Both the position numbers and the translations under genes were made by a program. From assembly GCF_047496725.1 (NCBI RefSeq), contig NC_132977.1:3629501-3693500 (forward strand): a DNA stretch of 64,000 bases. Direction: 5' to 3'. Positions 49,201 to 62,587 of this stretch are shown here, in pieces. The notes under the pieces are model-generated. The model was not told the DNA's origin. It saw only the letters and a list, made by a program, of their open reading frames with translations, and did no database searches. Within the stretch, counting starts at the first letter, position 1; each line of letters starts with the position of its first letter. This DNA comes from Anoplolepis gracilipes (taxonomy: Eukaryota > Arthropoda > Insecta > Hymenoptera > Formicidae).

Positions 49201-51950
49201 GACCACGTTTTGCACAGTTAGGAAGTTTCGAGCACGAGTATGGTACACGATGGAAGCAATTACACGAATTGTACAAACAAAAAGAGGAAGCGTTAAAGCG
49301 AGAAATGGCTATGGAAGAAGAAAAATTAGAAGCTCAAATGGAGTTCGCCAGATACGAACACGAGACGGAACTTCTGAGAGAACGTATGTATTCTAATATG
49401 TACCAGTATATAAAATATTGTATAATTTACAATAATATAAATAAATGTATTTTATGTCGCAGAATTGCGTATGCGCGAAGCAGATCGTGAAAGACAAAAA
49501 AGAGAATGGGAAATGAAGGAGCGACAAGCTGAAGAACAAAGGACTCGGGAAGAAGAATTAAGACGACGCCAGCAAGAAGAGATGGCGATACGTATTAGGA
49601 GACAGGAAGAGGAACTGCACAGACGTCAACAAGAAAATAATTTGTTTATGCAGGTTTGTTGAAATTTTTAATTCATTTGTATTAAAAATACTATACAAAA
49701 TGGAAAATAATCCTATAAGATGCAAAAGATTAAGAGCTGTGAGAGAGATTGGGACACTGATACATAAGCTTGTGTTAAATAAAGTTTTGAATCTTCCACA
49801 TGCATTTTTCTATGGAAAATCTAGTTTAGTAAATGATTTATTTTTCATACTGTTTTCTTAAAGTGACTAATTATTTTAATTATTATATTTAATTATTATT
49901 TCAATTATATATTTATCGTTATTTTTTTTTTTTTTTTTTTTTACATTCAAGGAGCAGGCAATTCGCAGTGGAAGTGGCAAAAATTACGATTCTGTCAGCA
50001 ACAATGATCGGGACGGATACGGTCAACCTGATGGTAAGTAATGATTTTGCGCATAAAAAAACGGAAATTACTAAAATATATCAAGATATATATAATTTGT
50101 AATGTTAAATATAATTTTATAAAATAACTCATTATGATAGACTTATAACTGCACACATAGGTATATACAGCTTACAAACGTGATAAATAAAGATATATAC
50201 CTATTTATAACTTCTTTTTTCAGTATTTTATTTTTATCTCATTTTAACAATGTATTTGTGTTATTCTTTACAGGTGGAAGCGGCATGCCTGTGGTAATGT
50301 ATCTTTTTTATATTCTAACATTAAGTTATTTTTTCTTACGGAAATCACTCCTTTTTATGTACATTTTCTTTTTTTCTATTCTTAAGCAATTCAAACTTCA
50401 AAATATATTCTCTCATGCGTTTTGCACAAACTTGAGTGAAAATTGCGTCATGCATGATCTATTGCAAAACGCAGATACGTGATATTTACACCATAAAGTT
50501 AAATCAGGAGGGTTAATAAAATATTATCCCTAATATTATCCCCAATTGAGCATGCTCTTCAATATAAACAGAGTTCTAATGTCTGCAAAGGCAACAAATA
50601 TTCCTTTAGTTATTTTGGTTTTACATTCAAATAAAAATATTGTAAAAATCAATTTTTGGTAATTATAACATGTGGAGGAATCAATGATGTGCATAGTAAC
50701 ATACTTAGACAACGAAAGTGACATTTCAGTGACATGAAATGTCTATACTCTAATAATGACTTTTCAAAATAATCTTCATTAATCAGCATTCCGTATGCAA
50801 GAAATTTAAACCTATTATATAGCTAGATATATATTAGCTATTACTATATTTAAGATATGAACATATTTCTATTGATAAATCATTTTGCATCTTAAGATGC
50901 ATGAATATCTTGACTTACAAAATCCATTTCACTTTATGGTGCGAAATCATCCATGGGAACTGTTTGGCGATGCCAAACATTTTACTCCGAAAGTTTTACT
51001 CGAATCTCTGACATTTTTATTAAATATTGCCGTTACATATGCGCAATATCTAAATTTTACTACAGCGTTGGGACAAATTGAAAAACTACAATTTTAATTA
51101 TAAAAAAGCCTTTTACTACTCTCTGCTACAAACATTGTAGTTTTAGGATTAGTGGTGAAATAACACCATTAATTAATAATAACCTTGATAAGTTTATGAA
51201 TAAAATTTGACAGGTTTTACTGTATATTGATTAATATTATAATATTATTATACATCGATTAATATTATAATTTTGACATAAACACTGAAAAACTGATTTT
51301 GGGTGATATTTCTGGTCTTTCAAAATTGACTTTTAAAATAATGCTACGTATGAATTAATGCCTATCATTATGATAATCTCTTAAACTCTTCGTACACACT
51401 TTCATGAAAATTATTTAGATCTACAAATATAACCACATGCCACATTGGTCTCTCCACATGATTGCAGACAGGAGACTCTGTAATCTATTATTCTGTTGTA
51501 GCGTTAAGATCAATTTCGTTTACTATGGAACATCTACTGTCAAAAACGTTTCAATTTAGTATCGCGGCGTTTATCATGCTTTCTGTGATAAATTATAAAA
51601 AGACTGATGTGACGAAAAAAGATATTTGCGAAATAATGTGGTTCCATAGTAACTATGTATATACATATATATTTATATATACACATATATATTGACCAAG
51701 AAATGCCCAACTAGACTTCTCCAAGGTAGTTTTATTAAGACATTATCGAGACGAAAATATTTCTCAGGAAATTTAATTCTCATGTATCTTGGCAGATTCT
51801 TCAACTAGATTGATCTGAATTTTGTCTATTTGTTTTAAACTTTATAGGATGACTTTAATACTTTGAAATATACTATTTATTAAGGATTAATATTTATACA
51901 CATTTTTATGTGTCTGCTTATATAATATTAATATATTATATAAAATATTT

Positions 51951-51995
<45 letters not shown>

Positions 51996-54037
51996 TTATA
52001 TTATATAAAATATTAATATTTTATATATTTTATATATTTTTTTATATCTAAAGTAATACTGACTTGCAATATAATACGTATCTAAAGTATGAGCACTACG
52101 AAAAAAGTTTGCTTAGAGACCCTGATCACGCCTCTTTGCTGCTTGTGTTTGTGCTCAGAACTTCAAAATTACGTAAAAGCTTAATGTCAGTACTTTACTA
52201 TCAAACAATGGAAGTTCAGCTACTAATACTGAAATTAATTTATCATACGATAAATCGATGAATTTTGATGGCTTTTTATTCCGACATATCATTATATGCA
52301 TTCATTAACATAACTCTCTTTTATAAACTTTATTACTCTCTAATTACGAAGCTCGTTCGTAAATTCTTTATCTCATATACAACGATTGTGTGACCATTTA
52401 ATAATTGTTATACTTTATTGGGACTGGGAGAAAAATTTTATTTAAATTAAACATGTAGAATGTAGGCGTACAAACATGTCGTTTGTACTATGTTATATAT
52501 ATCTGTAGGGAACACATAGACAATTTCTATTTATCGCTATGCGATATGTAAAATGAAATGAACCTTATCATCACCCAATGTATAACATTATCCCTGATAC
52601 ATACTAAACATATCGCAGTTGAATAATTACAAAAATAGCAACCTTCATAATAATCAATTTATCTTTCTTAATCATACTTCAACTGTAATTTGAAACTCTC
52701 AATTCGCTGATACGCAATACAATCGCGGAGCGATTATATTTATTGCAGGGTGTATGCTCCCTAGGAAAAAATAGAAAAGCTGGAATTCTTAGGGAATTTT
52801 TTTATATCTGGGAAAATCAGAAAATTCTCGCGAAATTTTATTGAGACTCGGAATTTAAAAAAAAAAATTCTTGGAAACTTTGATGATTTTGCTCTATTGT
52901 AAATTATAAATATATATATCTATCTCTGTTTATATCAATGTTAATAAAATATTGAATATGCAGTACATATTCTTTATTTCAATTTTTAGTAATAAAAAAT
53001 GAAAATGTGTACGTGTGAAAGTTAAAAATTTTTATCTTAACGAAAGCTGTTAAGTTTTTTCTCAATACAACTTAAAGTTTAAGTACTTTGTTTTTCCTTC
53101 ATATAAGTGAAAAGCATTAGAAGATGTGTACAATAAAAAAATTGACTTTAGAAAATTGCACTAAAAAAAATCTTTAAAATATTCTCTTTATCTAAAGTCA
53201 TTATGAGGGAATTTTTTCCCAAGATTATTTGAGTAGACACCCTGACAATATATTGTTATGTCTATCTATGAGATGCGATTTCCGAGTTTTTACCCTTGGG
53301 TCGAAGTCGTGTTTAGGAGGATAAATTGTACGAGGTAAAATTATGGAAGTATAGTAAACGATCATACACTGATATTCACCTATTGATATTGCCTTAAGGA
53401 AAATATTGTCTGTCTTGTCTATGTTGGGCATTCTCTTGGTCTAATAATCAATCGATGTCACAGAACGTAAATATATCCGCCAGAAAAAAAAAGAAAAAAT
53501 CTATATTAATAAGAGCTGTATTTAGCGCAGTGTACACTGCGTATACATCATCGCACAAACAGCAATCTAACATTGTATTTTCCCCTTTCTTTTCTATGTG
53601 ATTTGACGAAAATTGACGATGACCTGTGCTGCTGTCAAACATGGATGGTCGCCCTGAACCGTACGGAATGTACTTATGGTACATCCGCAAATTACACGCA
53701 CACGCGTATCGTGCGTTGTTCCTCTGTGATGTGCGAACGACATTCTCATCAATAATTGCCAACAAAAAACCGATCGGCTTTCCCATACAATTCTTATTCT
53801 CTGCGGCTATATCTATAGGATCCAAAATCCTTCATGGATGCGTATAATAATATGGATCGCGGTAGTCGAGGGGGAGGCTATAACGATGATCGCGGACAGA
53901 TAATGGATTTAATGGACATGAGGGTTGATATGGGCAATATGGGTGGTAGCCGCGGGGGTAGTGGTGGTAGTGGACGTTGGCAAGGAAACGACCGAAATCG
54001 CCCGGACGATTATCCTAACAAACGCCGACGATATTAA
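46283..54037 (+). CDS. nonA: No-on-transient-A (DBHS family RNA/DNA-binding protein)
   Basis: Nine exons: 46283-46549, 47707-47883, 48003-48221, 48475-48776, 49088-49383, 49463-49653, 49952-50033, 50274-50293 and 53819-54037. All junctions are GT/AG, phases agree, and 590 codons end in TAA. DBHS proteins (SFPQ, NONO, PSPC1, NonA) are nuclear dimers acting in RNA processing, transcription and paraspeckle-like assemblies; Drosophila NonA affects vision and courtship song. A Gly-rich N terminus (residues 32-54 are 23 Gly) is followed by RRM1 (about 179-250, LYIGNL and KSFAFLRM), RRM2 (about 253-325, IKVKNL), the NOPS segment (about 325-385, PVVVELFEQ) and a long charged coiled coil (about 385-485, EREWEMKERQ-type). 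The tail is Gly-rich with a basic end, NKRRRY. The last intron is 3.5 kb and carries a MITE. Identification is secure from domain order and motifs. Confidence 0.97.
46376..46444 (+). repeat. GGN triplet run encoding 23 glycines
   Basis: Twenty-three consecutive glycine codons, mostly GGC with scattered GGT and GGA, in exon 1 of nonA. Such runs are prone to length change. The opposite strand reads as poly-proline, which is an artefact. Confidence 0.95.
47102..47616. mobile_element. CAGGGTGTCTACTC-terminal MITE, copy 2 in nonA intron 1
   Basis: The right end TTGAATAGACACCTTG matches the family end GAGTAGACACCCTG with substitutions, and the left end begins CAGGTTATTTATTTTGG. The interior shares long stretches with copy 3, such as TATAAGTGAAAAACACTAGG and AAAAAATCTTTAAAATATTC. 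It is non-coding and more degraded than the other copies. Confidence 0.7.
50274..50293 (+). CDS. nonA: 20-nt microexon of nonA (exon 8)
   Basis: The sequence after TTCTTTACAG and before GTAATG is 20 bases and encodes the end of a Gly codon plus GSGMPV. Because 20 is not a multiple of three, skipping it shifts the last exon into a frame that ends after about nine residues; including it gives the basic C terminus NKRRRY. Phase therefore supports its use. Confidence 0.8.
52746..53244. mobile_element. CAGGGTGTCTACTC-terminal MITE, copy 3 in nonA intron 8
   Basis: The ends are CAGGGTGTATGCTCCC and GAGTAGACACCCTG, total 499 bp, the same length as copy 1. The interior aligns with copy 2 over TATAAGTGAAAAGCATTAGA and AAAAATCTTTAAAATATTCT. 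It lies about 575 bases upstream of the last nonA coding exon. Confidence 0.8.
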
Positions 54038-56282
54038 GCAACGCGCAATGTGTGGAATCTTGTTCCGATTGATTTCTCAAAGTGACACTGCAAATCATAC
54101 TCTATGTCCCTCATTCATTTCTCTCACTTTTATATCACCTGTCTATCTTGATAACAAAAAAAAAAGAAACCCAAAGAGGAAGTGGAGGAGTAGTAGTAGT
54201 AGTAGTAGTAGTAGTGTAGAAAATCGAATATGATTTATGAGAATGATATATTGAACATCATCTGGTATAAATATCCCGATTTGCAAAGATATATGAGATG
54301 CGTGAAAGTTTGAATTTAGACACCATATAGTGTTTTGATACTTTGACAGATTCTGTGTCCTCCAGATGACATTTCTTCTCGAACATGTACTCCCGAACAA
54401 TGTACTCTCGTTGGATATATCACAACTAATATATATATTGAATTATTAAGAAAATTAATGCTGTCAATTTATTATACGTTTTAGAAATCTGCTTCAAATT
54501 GCTGTTTCTATACGCTGAGAGGTCCGAGCATAAAACTATCATTGATTCGAAAGTAATATAATAGTCACGTACATTATTTTATTGGACACGATTTATTTCG
54601 CAATTTCATCTTCAATTCATGACTTAAAAGTTGTCATAAACTTGAGTCTTACATACTTCATAGTTAACGTATTTCATATTTATGGTATATAAATATAAAG
54701 AAAATATAATCTATATATCATAAATATATAAAATCATAAATTATAGTTAATTTATCTCATATGTATTATATACGAGATAAATTAATTATGAAGTAAAATT
54801 TAAAGAGACGTTTAGTTCAAGATTATTAGAAAATATAAATAATATTAGGATTAAACCATAATATTAGGAACAAACCACAATTTCGCTTTTGTCTTATGAC
54901 ATGGATTTTCTTCTGAATACGCCATGAGTTTATTGAATTTTTTATAGTGCAAATTTGGACAATATCATTTACAATTCTTTCATAATAAAGATTAGATTAT
55001 ATTTACTTAGCGGGCTACAATTTTTTACATTCTGGATGAAACTAGATCGCACTTTATTATTTTCACTTTATCTAAAATATGAAAACAATATTAATGTATA
55101 AGCGACAACAGACCTCATAACTGGAATGAAACGTTTCCAAGCAAGATCTGCACTAATACACTTGCTTTATCTCGAGAATTAGTATTATGTCATTGTCTAT
55201 GTGTACTGAGCATGGTGATTACATCATGATATGCAAATTTGTCAGTTAAATATATATTGATCAGTGATTATTTTAGTATAAGATATTATATATACACATA
55301 CGTGCAGTGTCATCTGCAAATATAATATTCAATACTTTGTGAAAAAACTTAATCTATAGAAGCGTAATTTTAAAAATAAAGGTATACAATATACAAATTT
55401 ACATATACACATATTAATTACTGAATATATCTATCTCTCTATTTCTTTCATATAAATTGCGTACATAACTGATTTAAAAAAAATTTTTTTACAAATATTT
55501 TATGTAATATTAAAAGATTATATTTTTTGCTATTACATAAAATATTTCCTGATTACAGTTCTTTTACTTTCAGTTCAACGATTTTCTATATTTCTTCTGT
55601 AGGCAAGATTTTATAAATTGAAATTATTTTCAGAAAAAATTCCTAAAAACTGTAAGCTGTATGCTTTATAATTATTTAACTTTTTTTTTTTTTTTTTAAG
55701 TTCACATGTATTTAAAAAATCTAAATTACTTAAGTGTACATCATGTACAATTTGTTTACGAAAAATTAGAATTTATAAAAATTGTTATTAAACAAATCGA
55801 TGCGCGCATCGTAAGTTTACAGAAATTAAAATTTATTAGAAAATATCGTTAAAAAAGGTGTTATACTAGCTGAGATTTTCTATAATGATTAGAGTATTTG
55901 AGACAAGATTTATAAAAGAATTTTAATAAGAATCTGCAATTATTAAAAGTTGTGTAACTAATTTTCATTATTTAATTATACATCTAAAGTTTTTAATTCT
56001 GATCTACGATGGATGGTAAAAAAAAGACGCGTTCTTTATAAAAGTCTTATATGTCTGCGGTTCAAGGATTTTCTATCAATGTAATTGCCATTTTCATTAT
56101 TTGACGATTTTGTGTATTATCCCAGTTCTTTAAGAATCACTATGAATAATGAGGAAAAAAAAGGATTTTCTGTCTTGAAGAATCTTCCGCGCGCGCGCGC
56201 GTTCCAGAAAGCAGTATAGTAATAGCGACATAATATTCATTTAGAACTGAATATAATTAATCAAGAATCTTTTTTAACGGAG
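54038..56282 (+). other. nonA 3' untranslated region and following intergenic DNA
   Basis: After the nonA stop, a (GTA)n/(TAG)n run lies at about 54189-54215. AATAAA at 54984-54989 is the first good poly(A) signal that I can see. Beyond it there is only AT-rich sequence, with a poly-T at about 55681-55697 and a (GC)n run at about 56189-56202. I see no further coding sequence before 56283. Confidence 0.5.
54984..54989 (+). terminator. Candidate poly(A) signal for nonA
   Basis: The hexamer AATAAA lies about 950 bases after the stop codon, in AT-rich sequence. The true cleavage site is not determined. Confidence 0.35.
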
Positions 56283-57716
56283 AAGAGACTGCAATCACAA
56301 GATAAGCTTACTTACTCGAAACTGCTAGTCAATGAACTACCTGTTAACGAGGTGAGTAAATTTTGTAAAACTGTTATTATATATATTATATGCATAATTT
56401 TACTTTAATCTTCGGGTGGGACGTTGAACCATTAGCAAAAATTACAAAGTGATCGTTTATCGATTACTCAATATGAGTTATGTATTTTTATACACAATTC
56501 TTTATTGTGACTTACTTTAAAACATATATATATATATATATATATATATGTTATGTGAGTAGACTGTGTATGAGGATTACTTTGTAACGTTTGCTGACAG
56601 ACTTTACGTACTGATAAAGTTGATAGGAATATTTATAGTGGGATAACAAACATGTAGAAACTAATATTGTTCAAACGGGATGACTTTTTACATTTCGTAA
56701 ATGCTTTTATCTCCGACTCGTTTATTAATAAAAAAAAAATCTTATTCTATAATAAATTTTTTACTCTAAATAATCATGTGTGACGAATTAAGCATTTGAT
56801 CAGCCTAGACGGTACTTCTTTTTACCTACGACAACCATAATTATGTGGACGCGTGCTTTAATAAAAGGTTGTCTAGGTCTATCTATTGAAATCTAGGCTG
56901 TGATATAGATATAAAAAATTTAACAAATTCTTACTTTTGTCACTTTGAGTGACAAGGAAAATAAGGTGATGCATATTTTATATTAGTTCTGGGAAATGAA
57001 ACAAGTTTTTATATAGCGATGATCAAAAAATAATCTCGTGAAATAGAAAATGCGCACTTTGACTATAAATGATTTACGGGATAGGAACGTTTTTAGCACA
57101 CATGGATATTATATCTCTATAAACTAAATGCGAGAAACAGATGTCTATAATTCATTAATTCCTGTGATGCAGCTTTATAGTTCTCTATAAGAAATATTTC
57201 ATAATAATATAAACTTTATATATATATATATAAAGAGAGAGCGAGGGAGAGAGAGAGAGAGAGAGAGATGAAGGAATTCAGAGATTTACAAAGATGTTTT
57301 TGTAGTTAATAACACTACACATAATTTCTTCAAAATTAAATTTCCAGCGCAAACCTAGTCAAATTCTTGAAATTGTTTTAGGTACATAAGTATTTTCATC
57401 TATACTGCAACGTTATATGATAGAAACATATTACAAGCTATTAGAATAGATTAAAAATTGACCATTTTGTGGCTAACAAAACTTAAAAACATTTTGAATC
57501 AAATTAGGAATTATCCGATATAATAACTCTTTTTAAATCAATATTACACAATTTTTATAATAATCGCATAATAACGACATATCTATAAATGTTTTAAATG
57601 TCATAATTTTAATTTTAACACATTTCAGCACAATTAATAAATTTTTTTATGATCTATATCTGAAAAGTTTTTTGTAATATTTTTTTTTGTGTTTTCTGAA
57701 TCATATCTTTAAGAAT

Positions 57717-57755
<39 letters not shown>

Positions 57756-60083
57756 CATTTTATATTTTATTTAATTTATATAATATATTTAATACATGTA
57801 TAATACATGGCCTTAAAAATCATTATACTTTAAAATCTTGACATAAAATACATAATGCTATTCGTATTCATCAAACAACATATACTTCGCATTTTTATAG
57901 GCTGAAGTTAATTACATGGACGTCCAAGTTTTTCAAATTTAAATCATCTAAGGACATTCTTAAAAAGCATATATTTATCAAATGTTATGTGTTTTCAGAT
58001 TAGCGCACCAGCTGGTTGAACAGAAAGATCATTCAGAAATATATAGGTACTTTTCAATATTATTTTTCATATTTAATTAGCTTTTAAACAATTTTAATTC
58101 ACAATTAGAGCCTACATGTGCGATTAAATTTCTCTCTTGCGTAGATATGTCTAAATTTTTTAAGCTTATTTTATTTTTTAGCTGATTTCTTAATAAGATT
58201 TGCACGTTGAAACGTAAACATTTAGAAAATCTGTGATAATAAAACAATTTCAATTGTACTGATTACGCTTACAAAATTTTATCGATATTGAATATATTTT
58301 TTTACAATTAATGTATAATGAATAATATAATTTTTACCATTTACAGTCTGATATCTTGAAACAACGCTGATGCTTGTATACATGAAGTGCTTGATTACAT
58401 GAAGTACATAATACCTGGTCCATATGTTTTAGGTTTGTAAAATTTTTAATATATCTTTATATGCGCACATACACAACACACTTTACTGTTTATTTTATTG
58501 ATTTTTGTTTGTTATGATAATAGATTTTTTATAAATGATTCTAATAATTTGTAATTGTTTTAACGTACACTGAATCTAGTCGAGATATTATTTGTATGAT
58601 TAACACGATAACATTATACGTACATGTCGTTAACTTACTATTTTGTATTACTGTTAAAGGTCCATAATAGAAGAGGAAAAAAAACGCAAATTGATATGAT
58701 ACATGGAACATATTGATCGTAATTAAAGGTAAAAATATATTGTTAGAAATATTTAATAAAAAAATATATTTTAATATTATATATTTAAAACATGCACATA
58801 TGTTTTAAATATATAATATTAAAATATATAACAGTAAAATATTATGTGTGTATATTCTAAAAACAGATAATGTATAAATAATATTTAATATTATAATTTT
58901 ATCAATATTTATAAAATATCAAAATATCAAGACTGCAATGATGATATTCTTTCGGGGCTGAAACCTGATGAAAAAAAAAAAATTCCAACGTGTACATTTT
59001 TTAACTGAAGCAAGTCTTGAATTATATTTTGTTTTTCGATTAATTAGATATCTCCTGATTTTTAATTGAAATATGTTTTGTACAGGGATTACGAGGCACT
59101 CGAGAGATTCTAATAATTTGTAATTGTTTTAACGTACACTGAATCTAATCGAGATATTATTTACACGATAACATTATACGTACATGTCGTTAACTTACTA
59201 TTTTGTATTACTGTTAAAGGTCCATAATAGAAGAGGAAAAAAACGCAAATTGATATACATGGAACATTTCTATCATAATTAAAGGTGAGAATATATTGTT
59301 AGAAATATTTAATAAAAAAATACACATGTTTTACATATATAATATTAAAATATATAACAGTAATATATTATGTGTATATATTCTAAAAACAAATAGTGTA
59401 TAAATAATATTTAATATTATAATTTTATCAATATTTATAAAATATCAAAATATCAAGACTGCAATGATGATATTCTTTCGGGGCTGAAACCTGATGAAAA
59501 AAAACAAATTCCAACGTGTACATTTTTTAACTGAAGCCAGTCTTGAATTATATTTTGTTTTTCGATTAATTAGATATCTACTCCTGATTTTTAATTGAAA
59601 TATGTTTTTGTACAGGGATTACGAAGCACTTGAGAAATTTTTCACCAACAAGTTAAAGAAAGGTAAAATCTGTTCATATTTATTAATTTTAATATTTAAA
59701 AAATAAAAATTGATTAAAAGGTCATACATGATAGAAAATATATAAATTGAGTGAAGAATATTACATAAAATGAATTAAGCTGCTTTATTAATTATATAAT
59801 CTACTAAATATTTTTTAATACAAAAATTATTAATACCATTTTATATTAGAAAAACAAATAAATAATCTGATGAGTTGGCTAGAGTCCTGAATGAAAGATG
59901 ATAAACCATTCGTTGTTTACTGATATTTGCATAACATTTTAATTTTAATATCGTAAATTCTTTTTTATAAAAGTAATCAATTTTTGTCTGTTACAGTGGT
60001 GGTGCAGTGATGCGAAATGCAAAAGGATGAAACTTATAATTATTAAAAAAAAACTTATACTAAATTTTTTATATCTGAATAAA
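56283..60083 (+). other. Exon-like pieces of an unidentified spliced transcript or decayed gene
   Basis: Several plus-strand segments have splice-like borders. 56283-56351 is open (KRLQSQDKLTYSKLLVNEL) before GTGAGT. 57999-58046 reads LAHQLVEQKDHSEIY in one frame. 58348-58432 lies between TTTACAG and GTTTGT, with stops in all frames. 58661-58729 is IIEEEKKRKLI then a stop. 59618-59662 reads DYEALEKFFTNKLKK before GTAAAA. 60000 onward begins after TTACAG, giving VVVQ and TGA, and then AATAAA at 60078-60083. The phases of successive pieces do not all agree and some are closed. It may be a decayed gene, an lncRNA, or alternative 3' exons of nonA. I do not recognise the protein. Confidence 0.35.
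58537..59635 (+). repeat. Tandem duplication, units of 569 and 530 bp
   Basis: Unit A is 58537-59105 and unit B is 59106-59635. Both begin GATTCTAATAATTTGTAATT and end in a version of GGATTACGA(G/A)GCACT(C/T)GAGA. They are highly similar, with small deletions in B. The join falls within an exon-like segment, so the one in unit A is truncated and the one in unit B continues into AAATTTTTCACC. Confidence 0.9.
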
Positions 60084-61810
60084 ACATTTTCTTAATAATA
60101 GTAATAATAATAATGTGTTAAAACCAATTTATTTTATCACAAAATTATCATTCAATTTGATTCATATATCGCAACATAATATATAATTACGAATATGAGA
60201 TTGAAAACGATAAGCAGGACACATCAGGGTAAACTTAAGATTAAGATAAGAGAAGGGTACAAGAAAAATATAATAAAATATATATCGTGAAAAAAGCTTT
60301 GACAACATTTTATTGTTAACCGCAGAAAAAGCCATATACACTTTCACACGAAATCGATCATAGTTCGATAATAATATCGAAAAATTCATAATAATTGAAA
60401 TGTACATAAATATAAAGACGACGACAATGTTGCACGTTCTCGTGTGTGTTGTGCCAGAACTGTACAAAAATTATTTTTCGCAAACACACTCGGTTGAATA
60501 ACTTATTCAATGATGTTATTCAGGGCAACTATATTTATATAATATTCCTTTTCTTCTTTATTTATTTTAATAAAATGACGATGCAGATTGCGTTCCGAGG
60601 TGCGCTTTTATTAAATTTCACAGAGCTTTGACTTCACGTATGAGATGCGATATATTTAAAATCGAATACACGGCCGGAGCGGGTGGAAGGAACGATTTTT
60701 GGTGTTTTTGCGCTTCTATAAATCTATCTAATCCTATGTACTTTTAGCCGCGACGGTCAAGTGCCATATAATATATATATATATATATTTTTTTTTTTTA
60801 TTGGTACTATCCGAACGCAGCACGCACTTTTTTTTTTTTGTCTGTTTTTATATCGCGAGTTAGTACAGATCACTGAACTTTATTATACCGGAACGCGCAC
60901 CGACGAGTCAAAAGAGACAAGTTTCTTTTAGATTCTGTAGCTAGAGATATGCCCGATTACAATAAATTCTAATTAAAATATTTAACAGAGCTTGTATAAA
61001 GCTTTTAATTATCCTTGAAGGTATGGCCTCTTTCGGCTCGCTTTTTCCATACAAGAAGTATATGGGAAACCGCGTTCTGTAGTACATATAGAGTTCGCAG
61101 AAATTAACAACAGCGATTTAAAATGTTTTGACGTTGCGTGCTCTATCGTATAAGTCTATATTTTTGTCGTATTATATATAATATACCTCTTTTTCTAGAA
61201 TTCTCTTTTTTTGCAGCGACTTTTTAATTTTTCATACGATATTTTATCCTCTCTCTTGCTATCGTATTGCTCTACCAAATGCCTCGAGAAACCTCTGCGC
61301 TACCACAACTTGTACCAATAAAATCTGAAGAGAGAGAGATACGTTCGATTATTTTTCTTTCTCCCATATTCGTTCAACATTTTATCGACATTTTAATATC
61401 AATTATACTTTTGTATCTGTTAATACTTATTAAATATTCTTTTAATTATTGTAGATCACAGACAACTTGTTCTTAATCCATAAAAACAATTCAATTATTT
61501 TTTCTTCTTTTTCATAGATTATTGATGTGTGTAGAATGTGCCTTTCTTTCGTGATGCTATGTATCGTGTGTATGTGTGTATGTGCGTGTATGATGGCAGA
61601 AATAGCACGAATTCCAGAAACATTATTCAATATTGAGCGGTAATTACATTTGGATTTTTTCTTTTTTTACATTTCGACCACTTTAATGCCGCATGGAACA
61701 TTAACACATTTTCAAGTTCCAAATAAATAATCGCAAATAATTTATCCTTTTTAATAAAGCATTTAATGTTTTGAAATATAATGAAATATTCAGATATCTT
61801 AAGAGAATAA
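60084..61810. other. Intergenic stretch, no recognised exon
   Basis: AT-rich sequence with (TA)n near 60767-60788, poly-T tracts near 60789-60800 and 60829-60839, and no recognisable coding exon on either strand. The open frames here lack family resemblance and coding bias. Confidence 0.5.
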
Positions 61811-61919
61811 GGCGAGTTTTTTAATTCATCAATTGATCAATCGCATGATGCGCAAATGCAGCACGTGTTGTATTTACGCATCATGCGATTCATCAGTCGA
61901 TGAATTAAAAAACTCGCCC
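61811..61919. repeat. 109-bp near-perfect palindrome
   Basis: GGCGAGTTTTTTAATTCATC at the left is matched by GATGAATTAAAAAACTCGCC at the right, and ATCGCATGATGCG by CGCATCATGCGAT. Pairing continues with few mismatches to a central GCACGTGTTG. The outer sequence AGAATAAG also pairs with CTTATTC across a nine-base insertion. It could be a MITE or a structured regulatory sequence. Confidence 0.85.
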
Positions 61920-62477
61920 ATACTTATACTTATTCCTAGGATCAGTTTCCATGCGGCAAACGTTTGGTCGATATTCCAGGCGACGTTAGCGTTTTACAAA
62001 ACCATATAATGCAGCGTATAACTAATTATATAAACGCGGTTGACATTGAGACGATAATAAGCCGTTCTTTTTTTTGTTTTTTTTTTTTTTTTTTTTTTTT
62101 TGTTTTAAGTTTGAAGACTAGCACGAAGCTCAGTACGATCGAGTTTACGACTTACAAACTGGGCTCAAGTAAATCTCATCCCCTCGAGGGGAGGCTATCC
62201 ATTTAAACTTATGCGTGCAAATCGGAGCAGCTCAATCTTATAAAAATATAATGTCGAAGTATACGAATGGTACTGAAAAAATTTAAATAACGACATATCC
62301 GCTCTCGATACTATTTTTTTCTCTCCTATAAAAAACACTTCAATTTATCTCGTTAGAAATGCAGAAAGTGGTAACTGAGCGCATCTAAAAACAAGTATCT
62401 GGATATTGGCTCTTTTGTTATGTGTGTTTACTGCTTTCTACGTTTCTTCACCTTGTGTGTTACTCGTATCGATTTAA

Positions 62478-62587
<110 letters not shown>

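Noticed and set aside
58958..58982. Possible hammerhead ribozyme around CTGAAACCTGATGAAAA
   Set aside because: The conserved boxes are in the wrong order and no flanking stems pair.
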